Source of the DNA: Thalassotalea marina
GTDB taxonomy: Bacteria > Pseudomonadota > Gammaproteobacteria > Enterobacterales > Alteromonadaceae
Direction: 5' to 3'
DNA: 64,000 nucleotides
NCBI RefSeq assembly: GCF_014656435.1
Contig: NZ_BNCK01000002.1
Coordinates: 62,001 to 126,000, forward strand
Shown here piece after piece: positions 43,846 through 54,900 of the stretch (its first letter is position 1; each line of letters opens with the position of its first letter). A model generated the notes under the pieces. It saw only the letters and a list, made by a program, of their open reading frames with translations. It had not been told where the DNA came from and made no database searches. The translations under genes were made by a program, and so were the position numbers.

Positions 43846-46800
43846 ATGAAAACTAAAATTGTCTTAACATTTTTGCTGATGGTAATTAGCACATCGATGC
43901 TTTATGCCAACCAATGTAGTGACTTTTTCCCTGGTCCCAGACCAATCGCCGGTTTAGGAAGTATTGATGTCGAAATAGAAGACAGCGTAAGGTGTAATGG
44001 CTCATCAAATTGTGCATTAGTAGCAATAAACAACAAACGAAGCCCTACTTTGCCTAGCAACACCGTAAATTTGGGAACGTTTTATCTTAACTCTGTTCAG
44101 GATTATTCTTATAACGCTTATCGCTCCTGGCACAGCAGTGTTAACTCTGTGTCAGTGGTAAGTGGCACTGCCGTGCTCTATTTCAATGCTCAAGGCAATG
44201 AAATAGAAATTCCAGAAAATGCACGTATTAACGTGGGGGGAGATCCAAGTAGTTTATTGATTGTTGTATACAATGGTTCTTTAGAAATAGGTGAAGGCGC
44301 GATCATTAATGCTTATATTTATGCTGACACGGAAGAGGTCGAGATTGAAGAAAATGTGACCATTAATGGTGGCTTAACTGTTACTTCAGGTGAACTAGAA
44401 ATTGATGAAGATGTAACACTGAACTTTGAAGCGTCTAATAGCAGTTTTAACCCACATGACTTTTGTGAGTTCGCTACAACGCCAACAATACCCGATAGTG
44501 GTCCCTCCTGTTCGGCAGTTTTTCCAGGACCTACAACATTTAGTGCCAAAGGCTCTACGTCTATTGGCAAAAATACCCGTTGTAACGGTGGAACTTGTTC
44601 TCCAATAAATAACTTTACCGTACCTTCTAATCCTGGAGTGTCGCCTTCAGGCTCATTTAGAGCAACTAATATTAGCGATGGAGTTTACGAACATATTAGC
44701 TGGGGGCTGTCAAAAGGGGCTGTTGTTCGTTTTTCGGGAAGTGGTACAGCAGTATTGTATTTTGCTGGCAGTGTCTCTATACCCAAAGAGACGAGAATCA
44801 ATGCGGGGGGAGCACCTTCTAATGTAATGATTATTGCAGCAGGCAGTATTTCGATAGCTAAAGATTCTGTGATAAATGCTCATATTTATGCTGGAGGTTC
44901 AATATCGATAGATAAAGATAACTATATAACTGGATCTGTTTCAGCCAGTGGTTCTTTATCTGTAGATAAAGACGGTGTTTTTGTATACAACAGCGGTGAT
45001 GCAGATAATATCACCGGACATGGCTTTTGTGGCGGTGCAGTTGCGCCAGCAGTTGATCACTACTTAATTACCCATGATGGCCATGGTTTAACTTGTGCAT
45101 CAGAACAAATTACCATTCAAGCATGCACCAATAGTTTTGGTACAAGTTGTACAGAGTCGACAGACGCAGTATCGCTTAATTTAGTCGCCACAGGAGCCAG
45201 TGGGCATAGTGTAACAATTCCTGTTAATTTTTCCGGTAACACATCAGTCGACCTCAAATATACCGTGCCTGAAATAGCGACGTTATCTATCAATAATGCT
45301 GGCGTAGCAGCAGCTAATGGTTATCGATGTAATAACGGCAATGTTAGTGATTGTAATCTTAAATTTGATAACGCTGGATTTACCATCTCAGGATTTAACA
45401 TGGTTAATGGCAGTCCAATGGAAGTAGCAGGTGCAGCTATGGGCAGTCCAAATGTTAATATTCAAGCGGTAAAAGATGATGGCACAGGTGCATGCCAGCC
45501 ATACTTCACTGGCGCTGGACAAAGAGATATTGGATTTGCCGTACAAGTACCTAGTGGCAGTTTAAAATACACTATTGATGGTCAAGAAATTAGCACGCTT
45601 GGCAATGGTTATACCTCGATACCACTTTCTTTTAATGCTCAATCCTTTGCTGAGTTACCAACCAATATATATTACGATGCGACAGACATTGTTTTACATG
45701 CAACACATACAATTCCAGCAACACTTGAAAACCCTGCTGTTACTTTAACTGGCTCACAAGGTTTATACGTTAGACCTGACAAATTTATTATTGAAGCTAA
45801 TTCAGGTGGTAACTCCCTCGACAGTGCAGATCATACAGGGAGTAATATTCATGCAGCCGGTAAACCTTTTGATTTAACTATAACGGCGGTAAACGCTCAG
45901 GATACGCAAACGCCAAGCTTTACTCGGCAAATTGGCCTTGCTCTTGAGCGAATTGGACCACTTGACCCCGTGGGAGCAGCTGGCTCAACCCGTGAAGGAG
46001 ATTTAGTTGCCTTCAATGGCATTGCCCTGAGAAGTCAGGTTGGTGCTTTTGTTGTTTCAGACTCCTTTCCAAAAACATACGAAATGACGGGCGGAAAATA
46101 CACTAGCTCAGGCAATAGTGCTGAAGCAACGTACAGTGAAGTAGGGGTTGTAAAACTCTATGTTAAAGATAATACATCTGGATCTGTGGCTTTTGGTAAG
46201 CAGATTATTGGGCGGTTTACCCCTGACCATTTTACGCTAGATCTAAAGTCCATGCCTTTGGTGACGGAGGTAAAAAATGCTTGCGGTGATATGACCTATA
46301 TGTCGCAACCAATGTTAGAACTAGGTTACCGAGTGATTGCGGAAAACGGCTTTAATACCCCCGGAATAACCAAAAATTATGTTGGAGATTATATTAAATC
46401 AACCGTGACCCTCGTTGCAGAAAATAACCAAGATAATATTAATCGTAACGCACCTACAGAACGGCTAATTGGCTTTGACGGTGGCTGGTCTCAAGGCGAG
46501 TACAAGAGTGTGGTTGATAACATTGGCATGTTTACTCGAAAAGCGAGTGAAGTGGACGGCCCCTTTGATCAAATGCGCTTTGGCATCAAAGTTGTTGATT
46601 CAGATGGCGTTGCGCTAAAAAGCCTTGATATGTTGACCGAGGTGGGCACACCTACTGCAAAAGCTTTTAGTACAACAGATAGCAAAATTCGTTTTGGCCG
46701 CTGGGTGATTGAAAATGCCTATGGCCCTGAAACGTCAGTGTTGCCAGTTAATATGCAAGTGGAGTTTTGGGATGGCACCACTTGGCAGACAAATGAATTA

Positions 46801-47172
46801 GATAACTGTACCGCGTTGATCGAAATCAGTTCTCCAACAGGAAGAAAATCAGGAGCGATTTACAGTGGTGGATTAGCTGATGGCGAATATCGTCTAGTTG
46901 AACTGAATAGTTTTAATTATGGCAACACTAAGGGCGCAACCATTCGTACCAATACTCAGTTTGATCAAGGTAGGCTTGTTAACAAGGTTATATTTGATGC
47001 TGCTGGCGAGAATAATACCCCAAAGCTCAAGTTTGAATACCAAGTCCCAGAATGGCTGCAATATGATTGGCAAGGGAACTCTAATTTTACTGACAACCCA
47101 ATAAGTGAGTTGCAATTTGGTTTATTTCGCGGCAATGACCGCATAATTTCTTGGCGTGAAGTAGGCAATTAA
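43846..47172 (+). CDS. mshQ: MSHA pilus tip-like protein MshQ (DUF6701)
   Basis: The 1108-residue protein has a signal peptide (about residues 1-21, ending LYA). Two related N-terminal modules follow (about 24-205 and 222-395). Each starts C-(S)-x-(V/F)FPGP and ends in bactofilin-like beta repeats such as INAYIYADTEEVEIEENVTINGG and INAHIYAGGSISIDKDNYITG. The rest (about 400-1108) has the beta-rich DUF6701 pattern, with GRFTPDHFTLDL. MshQ is thought to be exposed at the pilus or cell surface, but its function is poorly known. It is the last msh gene. Confidence 0.85.
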   Translation: MKTKIVLTFLLMVISTSMLYANQCSDFFPGPRPIAGLGSIDVEIEDSVRCNGSSNCALVAINNKRSPTLPSNTVNLGTFYLNSVQDYSYNAYRSWHSSVNSVSVVSGTAVLYFNAQGNEIEIPENARINVGGDPSSLLIVVYNGSLEIGEGAIINAYIYADTEEVEIEENVTINGGLTVTSGELEIDEDVTLNFEASNSSFNPHDFCEFATTPTIPDSGPSCSAVFPGPTTFSAKGSTSIGKNTRCNGGTCSPINNFTVPSNPGVSPSGSFRATNISDGVYEHISWGLSKGAVVRFSGSGTAVLYFAGSVSIPKETRINAGGAPSNVMIIAAGSISIAKDSVINAHIYAGGSISIDKDNYITGSVSASGSLSVDKDGVFVYNSGDADNITGHGFCGGAVAPAVDHYLITHDGHGLTCASEQITIQACTNSFGTSCTESTDAVSLNLVATGASGHSVTIPVNFSGNTSVDLKYTVPEIATLSINNAGVAAANGYRCNNGNVSDCNLKFDNAGFTISGFNMVNGSPMEVAGAAMGSPNVNIQAVKDDGTGACQPYFTGAGQRDIGFAVQVPSGSLKYTIDGQEISTLGNGYTSIPLSFNAQSFAELPTNIYYDATDIVLHATHTIPATLENPAVTLTGSQGLYVRPDKFIIEANSGGNSLDSADHTGSNIHAAGKPFDLTITAVNAQDTQTPSFTRQIGLALERIGPLDPVGAAGSTREGDLVAFNGIALRSQVGAFVVSDSFPKTYEMTGGKYTSSGNSAEATYSEVGVVKLYVKDNTSGSVAFGKQIIGRFTPDHFTLDLKSMPLVTEVKNACGDMTYMSQPMLELGYRVIAENGFNTPGITKNYVGDYIKSTVTLVAENNQDNINRNAPTERLIGFDGGWSQGEYKSVVDNIGMFTRKASEVDGPFDQMRFGIKVVDSDGVALKSLDMLTEVGTPTAKAFSTTDSKIRFGRWVIENAYGPETSVLPVNMQVEFWDGTTWQTNELDNCTALIEISSPTGRKSGAIYSGGLADGEYRLVELNSFNYGNTKGATIRTNTQFDQGRLVNKVIFDAAGENNTPKLKFEYQVPEWLQYDWQGNSNFTDNPISELQFGLFRGNDRIISWREVGN

Positions 47173-47190
47173 CGACTTTTTAACTAAATA

Positions 47191-47226
47191 CCGAAAAAAA
47201 TGTAAAAAAACTGCCATTTTTTTCGG
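47191..47226 (+). terminator. AT-rich perfect inverted repeat after mshQ
   Basis: CCGAAAAAAATG (47191-47202) and CATTTTTTTCGG (47215-47226) are a perfect 12-base inverted repeat with a 12-base loop. Low GC content makes it a weak stem, yet it stands 18 bases after the mshQ stop where a terminator is expected. It is followed by the mreB promoter region. Confidence 0.5.
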
Positions 47227-47323
47227 TTTCGGGCATCACATCTTGTAAAGTCTGGGTTATGATTAGCGGCAATTAGAAAAAAAATCGCTTTATGCTACAA
47301 CAATATTTGTTGTCGTCAGGTAG

Positions 47324-48385
<1,062 letters not shown>

Positions 48386-48393
48386 CCCTTGGT

Positions 48394-48433
48394 GATAACT
48401 TGAGCCAATGTTTAGCCTTGGTTTCAAGTTATC
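48394..48433 (+). promoter_or_regulatory. Hairpin between mreB and mreC
   Basis: GATAACTTGA (48394-48403) and TCAAGTTATC (48424-48433) pair perfectly, with CCAA/TTGG extending the stem inside. No T-run follows, so it is not a typical terminator; it may slow decay of, or partly end, the mreB message. A second small hairpin, GAGAA/TTCTC (48464-48478), covers the ribosome site of mreC. Confidence 0.5.
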
Positions 48434-48479
48434 TAAAACTAGGAATTTTATGTTGTTTACCCTGAGAAGCTAATTCTCG

Positions 48480-49367
48480 ATGAATCCTATTTTTAAACAT
48501 GGACCTTCTGCACAGCACCGACTCGTTTTGGTGCTGTTTTGTTCTGCGCTTTTAATATTTTTTGACCATAAAATGAATAGCTTTGAGTTTATTCGCGGCT
48601 ATTTGCAATCTATGGTCAGTCCGTTGCAGTATATTGCTTCTACACCTAAACAAGCGATCGATTGGGCGGTGGAAAATATTGCGACTCGTCGCCAGTTGAT
48701 TGAAGAAAACCAACAGCTAAAATCTAACGAACTGATTTTTAAAGAACAGGCTATGCAGCTTGAAATTATCAAGCAAGAAAATGAGCGGCTTCGCGCTTTG
48801 CTCGCTTCACCTGTACGCAAAGATGCCAAAAAAATGGTCGCTGAGATCATCTCAGTTGATACCGATCCCTATTCACACCAGGTAGTGATAAACCGTGGGG
48901 CTAACGATGGAATATTTGAAGGCCAACCCGTTATCGCCGAAAAAGGTATTGTTGGCCAAGTATTGCATGTGGGGACCATTTCTAGCCGCGTGATTTTAAT
49001 TACTGATGTGACTCAATCTATTCCTGTGCGAATCAAACGCAACGGTGTAAGGTTATTAGCAAATGGCACCGGAACAATTGATCGCTTAACTCATAACTTT
49101 GTTCCTCATACAACAGACATTAAAGAAGGTGATCTGTTAGTGACTTCAGGCTTGGGTGGAAAGTTTCCAGAAGGCTATCCAGTTGCAGAAGTAAGAGCGG
49201 TGCGTACAGACGAATCAAGACCTTTTGCTCAAGTACAAAGTAAACCAACCGCAGATATCGATCGCTTACGTTATATGTTGTTGTTGTGGCCAGAAAAGCC
49301 TACGTCAATTTTCTCGTCTAAAGAAGATTTAGCAGAGCCTGAAGGAGATAATAATGCTGGCTCATAA
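48480..49367 (+). CDS. mreC: Rod-shape determining protein MreC
   Basis: The 295-residue protein has one N-terminal membrane helix (about residues 14-34), a coiled coil (about 65-105, RRQLIEENQQLKSNELIF) and the two periplasmic beta-domains with VINRGANDGIFEGQPVIAEKGIVGQVLHVG and ITDVTQSIPVRI. It links MreB to the wall-synthesis enzymes. It overlaps mreD by 14 bases. The ribosome site GAGAAG lies within a small hairpin. Confidence 0.96.
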   Translation: MNPIFKHGPSAQHRLVLVLFCSALLIFFDHKMNSFEFIRGYLQSMVSPLQYIASTPKQAIDWAVENIATRRQLIEENQQLKSNELIFKEQAMQLEIIKQENERLRALLASPVRKDAKKMVAEIISVDTDPYSHQVVINRGANDGIFEGQPVIAEKGIVGQVLHVGTISSRVILITDVTQSIPVRIKRNGVRLLANGTGTIDRLTHNFVPHTTDIKEGDLLVTSGLGGKFPEGYPVAEVRAVRTDESRPFAQVQSKPTADIDRLRYMLLLWPEKPTSIFSSKEDLAEPEGDNNAGS

Positions 49368-49833
49368 TGGCATAATGATCATATTCACTTTGTTAGTGGC
49401 GTTAGTGGCGACCATAATGCCATTGCCGTTAAGTGTTGATGCGTTTCGCCCTGACTGGGTGCTCGTTGTGTTACTTTATTGGAGTTTGGCGCTGCCAAGC
49501 AGAGTCAATGTTATTACTGCTTGGTTTATGGGGTTTTTACTTGATGTATTACTAGGCTCTATTTTAGGTATCCACGCCGCAGCGATGGCGCTGTGTGTTT
49601 ACATCGTTGTAGGGAATTTTCAGAAAATTAGAAACTTTTCCCTTTGGCAACAAGCGCTTATTGTTGGTGTGGTATCAGCGTTGTACCATCTATTAGTATT
49701 TTGGTCACAACGTTTGCTGACAGACGTAGTGTTTTTACCTAGTTATTTATATCCTGTACTGACAACCATTGTATTGTGGCCATGGGCATTTTTATTGCTT
49801 AGAAAAATTCGTCGACATTTTAGTATTAAATAA
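49354..49833 (+). CDS. mreD: Rod-shape determining protein MreD
   Basis: The 159-residue protein has about five membrane helices and the MreD features RPDWVLVVLLYWSLALPSRVN and GFLLDVLLGSILGIHA. It completes the MreBCD complex. It starts inside mreC, and maf follows after 11 bases. Confidence 0.95.
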   Translation: MLAHNGIMIIFTLLVALVATIMPLPLSVDAFRPDWVLVVLLYWSLALPSRVNVITAWFMGFLLDVLLGSILGIHAAAMALCVYIVVGNFQKIRNFSLWQQALIVGVVSALYHLLVFWSQRLLTDVVFLPSYLYPVLTTIVLWPWAFLLLRKIRRHFSIK

Positions 49834-49844
49834 ACGGAGCTGTT

Positions 49845-50435
49845 ATGACTCAATCTTGCCGTTTAGTATTGGCTTCTCAATCACCTAGAAGAAAGCAGTT
49901 TTTAGTTGATATGGGCTACGATTTCACTTGTTTAAGCCCTGATATCGATGAGTCAGTGATGGCAAATGAATCTCCTGCTTCATACGTAGAGCGCCTTGCC
50001 GTAGAAAAAGCCCGTTGTATCGCTATCAACCAAGAGCAAAATATTACGGTACTTGGTTCAGATACTTGTGTCGCCTTTGATGGGCATATCTTAGGAAAAC
50101 CTGAAAGTTTTGCACAATGCCAAGAGTATTTATCTATGCTATCGGGCAACGAACATTTAGTGCATACGGCAATTGCAGTAGTAAAAGGAACATTAAGTAA
50201 AAGCTTAGTTGTTTCAACCAAAGTGCAATTTGATACACTCACAGAACAAGATATTGTCCAGTATTGGCAATCAGGTGAACCGCAAGATAAAGCTGGTGCA
50301 TATGGCATTCAGGGTATTGGAGGCCAATTTGTTAAATCGATAATTGGCAGCTATTCTGCCGTAGTAGGGCTACCTTTGGTCGAAACTAAACATTTATTGG
50401 CAGAATTTGGTGTTCATCATCATTTAAACGTCTAA
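49845..50435 (+). CDS. maf: Maf-family nucleoside triphosphate pyrophosphatase (YhdE type)
   Basis: Maf proteins hydrolyse dTTP, UTP and modified pyrimidine triphosphates, acting as a house-cleaning activity. The 196-residue protein has LVLASQSPRRKQFL (substrate loop), AVEKARCIA, GSDTCVAFDGHILGKP and KAGAYGIQGIGGQFV, all typical of YhdE. The place between mreD and rng is conserved in gammaproteobacteria. Confidence 0.95.
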   Translation: MTQSCRLVLASQSPRRKQFLVDMGYDFTCLSPDIDESVMANESPASYVERLAVEKARCIAINQEQNITVLGSDTCVAFDGHILGKPESFAQCQEYLSMLSGNEHLVHTAIAVVKGTLSKSLVVSTKVQFDTLTEQDIVQYWQSGEPQDKAGAYGIQGIGGQFVKSIIGSYSAVVGLPLVETKHLLAEFGVHHHLNV

Positions 50436-50455
50436 ATACAAAACAGGGAAATACC

Positions 50456-51919
50456 ATGAGTGGTGAATTGCTGATTAATGTGACACCTAGCGAGACACGC
50501 GTCGCGTTAATTGAAAATGGTGTTTTGCAAGAAGTTCACGTCGAAAGAGAGGCAAAACGTGGGTTAGTGGGTAATATTTACTTAGGTAAAGTTATCCGAG
50601 TGCTGCCCGGCATGCAGGCTGCGTTTGTCGATATTAATTTAGATAAAGCCGCTTTTTTACATGCCTCTGATATCAACTCCAAACTGATTTTAAATGAAGA
50701 GCAATCCTCAGAACAAGTGCCAGATATTCGAAGTTTGGTGCATGAAGGACAATACATAGTTGTTCAAGTGGTTAAAGACCCATTGGGGACCAAAGGAGCT
50801 CGACTCACTACCGATATAACTATTGCAGCTCGTTATTTAGTACTAATGCCAAATGCGAACCACGCTGGCATTTCTCAACGCATTGAGGATATAGAAGAGC
50901 GCAAGCGATTACGAGATATTGTTCAGCCTTATTGTGAAGATGATCATGGCTTTATCGTGCGTACTGCCGCGGAAGGCGCAGGCGACGAAGAGCTAAGACA
51001 TGACGCTGAGTTTTTATGTCGTGTATGGGCTAAGGTACTTGAACGTAAACAGCGTAAACAAACCAAGGTTGCCATTTATCAAGATTTATCACTTGCCTTT
51101 AGGGTGATCCGAGACTTTGTTGGTGTGTCATTAGAGCGCATTCGTGTTGATTCCAAACTGACCTTTGACCAGCTAGGTGAGTTCACACAAGAGTTTGTCC
51201 CTGAATTGACTCCTGTCTTGGAATATTACCCTGGTGAACGTCCTATTTTTGACTTATTTGATGTTGAAAATGAAATTCAGCGCGCTTTACATCGAAAAAT
51301 TGAATTAAAATCTGGTGGCTATTTGATCATCGATCAGACCGAGGCTATGACCACCATAGACATTAATACTGGGGCTTTTGTTGGACATAGGAATTTAGAA
51401 GAAACGATTTTTAACACCAACATTGAAGCAACTCAGGCAATTGCCCGTCAGCTTAGGTTAAGGAACTTAGGTGGTATAATCATTGTCGACTTTATAGATA
51501 TGACTAATGAAGATCACAAACATAGAGTATTACATAGCTTAGATTCGGCAATGTCTAAAGACAAAGTTAAATACAGTATTAGTGGGTTTTCTGCTCTAGG
51601 CTTGGTGGAAATGACACGTAAACGCACGCGCGAAAGCTTAGAACATATTTTATGTGACGAATGTGCCGTGTGTAATGGTAGAGGTCATTTAAAAACGGTT
51701 GAAACGGTTTGTTTTGAAATTTTACGAGAAATTGTTCGTGTAAACCGTGCTTATGATGCCGATAAATTTATTGTTTATGCATCACCAGCAGTGAGTGAGT
51801 CATTAGTTAATGATGAATATCATAATTTAGCTGAGCTCGAAGTGTTTATTGGCAAGCAAATTAAAGTTCAGACAGAAAGCTTGTATAATCAAGAACAGTT
51901 CGACGTAGTTATGATGTAA
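50456..51919 (+). CDS. rng: Ribonuclease G
   Basis: RNase G is an endoribonuclease that matures the 5' end of 16S rRNA and decays some mRNAs. The 487-residue protein has the S1 domain (about residues 35-125, KRGLVGNIYLGKVIRVLPGMQAAFVDI) and the RNase E/G catalytic part (SGGYLIIDQTEAMTTIDINTGAF, IIIVDFIDM). The zinc-link cysteines lie in CDECAVCNGRGHLKT. Length is that of E. coli RNase G. It belongs to the mreBCD-maf-rng chain. Confidence 0.97.
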   Translation: MSGELLINVTPSETRVALIENGVLQEVHVEREAKRGLVGNIYLGKVIRVLPGMQAAFVDINLDKAAFLHASDINSKLILNEEQSSEQVPDIRSLVHEGQYIVVQVVKDPLGTKGARLTTDITIAARYLVLMPNANHAGISQRIEDIEERKRLRDIVQPYCEDDHGFIVRTAAEGAGDEELRHDAEFLCRVWAKVLERKQRKQTKVAIYQDLSLAFRVIRDFVGVSLERIRVDSKLTFDQLGEFTQEFVPELTPVLEYYPGERPIFDLFDVENEIQRALHRKIELKSGGYLIIDQTEAMTTIDINTGAFVGHRNLEETIFNTNIEATQAIARQLRLRNLGGIIIVDFIDMTNEDHKHRVLHSLDSAMSKDKVKYSISGFSALGLVEMTRKRTRESLEHILCDECAVCNGRGHLKTVETVCFEILREIVRVNRAYDADKFIVYASPAVSESLVNDEYHNLAELEVFIGKQIKVQTESLYNQEQFDVVMM

Positions 51920-51968
51920 TCGATCATTAGATTAAACGTACAACCACAAGGTAGGAAAGCGTAACTTT

Positions 51969-54900
51969 ATGAGTATGTCTAAAGTTTCAAATCGCTGGCT
52001 AAATAGAGTATATAAAATAATCGCTATTTTATTAGTGATTTTTGCTGTACTGATCAGTGGTTTGCGCTTGTTTTTACCGTATGCCCATAACTATCGCATT
52101 GAGCTGCAAGATTATATCAATTCAACTTATGGTAGTGATATTGCCATAGGCTCTCTCAACATGAGTTGGCAAAGCTCTGGTCCTATTCTTGTCGCTTCAA
52201 ACGTTAGTGTATTGCAAACTGACAGCACAGAAGTCTTTATTTCAGGTTTTAACGTTCAACTCGACTTTTGGCGGTCTTTACAGCAACGTCAATTAGTGAC
52301 TAAAGATTTTGCCTTAGATGGGGTAAAAGTTTTATTAGATCGCGATGTGTTATCTACGACAAGTAGCGGCGACTCTGATTTACTTAATAACGTGTCTAAA
52401 CTTTTCCTTCATCAAATCAGCAAGTTTTCAGTTGATAACAGCCAAATTATTGTTAAAACCGCCAATGGTGATCGAACGTTTTTGATTGATGAATTATTCT
52501 GGGTCAATCAAGGTAAACAGCATAAAGCTAAAGGCAGTGTTGTACTCGACGGTGTTACCTCCAATAACCTGCAACTTGATTTAAATATCACCGGCGAAAC
52601 CTTAAAAGAGATGCATGGTCAGCTGTATATTCAAGCTAATCAGTTAGACATTACCCCTTGGTTAGATCGCGTTTTTGCTATAGACCAGCAAGATACTCAT
52701 TCATCGATTAACTTTAATGCTTGGTTAACCATTACCAAAGGTAAGGCTGAACGACTATTAGTTGATTTGGGTGAAAACAAAGTGACTTGGACTTGGCAAG
52801 AGGCTGAAAAACTATTTGCTATATCACCAGGGCAATTAGTGATTAAAGACTTAGCATCCAATAACGCTCTCAGTGGCTATACCTCTGACTTGATGGTGAC
52901 TTCAGATGAGCATGTTTGGCAACCTCTAACTGTTGAGTTTAATAAGCAATTATCTGGCTTTAATGGCTATATCAGCTCTGCTGATATTTCAGGTGTTACT
53001 GATCTTTTACCTTTGTTTATCAAAGAGAAAGCTGCATTAGATTTAGTAGAGGGCTTGTCTCCTCAGGGTGTTTTGCAAAATATTTTTATCAAACAAGTCG
53101 ATAACAAACTTCAAGCAAGCGCTAAGTTTAGTGGGGTTAACACCCAATACCAACAGGGCATTCCTGGTGTTGAGCAATTGTCTGGGGAATTACACCTGTT
53201 AAATGAAAAGCTTCAAATAAACATTTCCGCTAATGCTGGTGCATTTGACTTTGCCGAACATTTTCAAGCGCCTCTAGCATACGATGAATTTAATGCAGCC
53301 ATTGAGCTAGGTTTTTCCGATGAACAATGGTCTGTTTCTGTGCCGTCAGTTGAGTTTATTGCCCCTGAACTAAAGTTAACCGCTGAGTTAGGTTTATTTG
53401 GTGGCAAGGACAAAGAAACGCATATGTCATTATTTGCTCAATTACATGATGTAAATGTCGTCGACGCGCCTAAATTTTACCCACAATCAATTATGGGACA
53501 ATCCCTGATCGATTATCTAAACAGTGCATTAAAAAAAGGTAATGTAAAATTAGCAAACGTATTGGTGAATGGACCGATAAAAAACTTTCCATTTGAAGAC
53601 GGTACTGGATATTTTAACGTAGATGCCAAACTGACAAATAGTACCTTTATTTTTGATGAGAAATGGCCGGCGATCACGCACTTTGATGCTAACTTAAACT
53701 TTACCAACAATAGTATGTTGGTCACTGGGTTAACTGGCTCATTAACAGGAATAGATGTTGCTGGTGTTACTGCGAGAATTGATGATCTATCTAATGAGCA
53801 GGTACTGCAGATCAAGGCTAACTTTAATCAAACACAGCCTAAGCTTGTTACTAATTTGATGCTGGCCAGTCCTTTATCTGACACTGTTGGTAATGTATTA
53901 GAGAAGTTGGTTGTGGCAAAGCCTTTTTCAGGTAACCTAGATTTGACTTTGCCTATTAATGATATAGATGCCACTGTTGCTAAAGGTGAAATTTTATTAG
54001 TAGATAACAGTGTGGATTTACAAACGCCAGATATGCAGTTCACACAAGTCAATGGCAAGATTACTTTTGAAAATGAAAAGGTAAAATCTACTGGGCTTGA
54101 TCTACTGTGGCGTAATATGCCACTTAAAATAGCCGTAAACACAGCTCAACTACCTGTATATTTCCAAACTAAATTAGCGATTAATGCTAACTGGGCAAGT
54201 GATTTATGGCTTAAACAGTTGCCAGCTGAGCTACAAAAATATGGCGAAGGTCAACTTAATTGGCAGGGTGAGTTAGTACTTAATAACTATAATGATGGTG
54301 ATTTTACTTACAATCTTTCGGTTAATTCTGACTTAGCAAATGTCAACTTAACCTTGCCTGAGCCGTTTACTAAATCGGCTGAGCAAAGCTTGGTCAGTAA
54401 TGTCAAAGTGGTAGGTAATTTAACCCAATCTACCGTTGATGCGCATATTGGTGAGCAGCTCACTTTCTACGGAAAATTGGATCACGAAAAAACAACCTTC
54501 ACGCAAAGTCACTTGATCTTGGGTAATGAACCTATGTTTTTACCTGTCAGTGGCTTTCACGTTACATCAGCACTTGCCGAGGCTGCTTATGAGCAATGGC
54601 AACCTTTTATTGTTGATTTACTTGCTGGCATAGAGCAGGCGTCAGGCCCGGATAATGGCCAAGTCGGCATTTTACCTGTACCTGATAGGATCCGAGGGAA
54701 TATTAATAAGGTGACTTTTATTGGCGAGTCCCTACACGATGTTAGCTTTAATCTCACAGATGAAACCAGTTGGTGGTTATTGTCATTGTCGAGTTTAGAA
54801 GCAAGAGCCAATATCAAGATATTCCCTGACATTCAGACACAAGGGCTAGAAATTAATGCTGATTATGTTCGTTTGGCGCCAAATGAATTACTAATAAAGA

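Noticed and set aside
25534-47172. MSHA locus as a recently acquired island
   Set aside because: No integrase, direct repeats or tRNA are seen, base composition looks like the neighbours, and the msh-mre order is ancestral in related bacteria.
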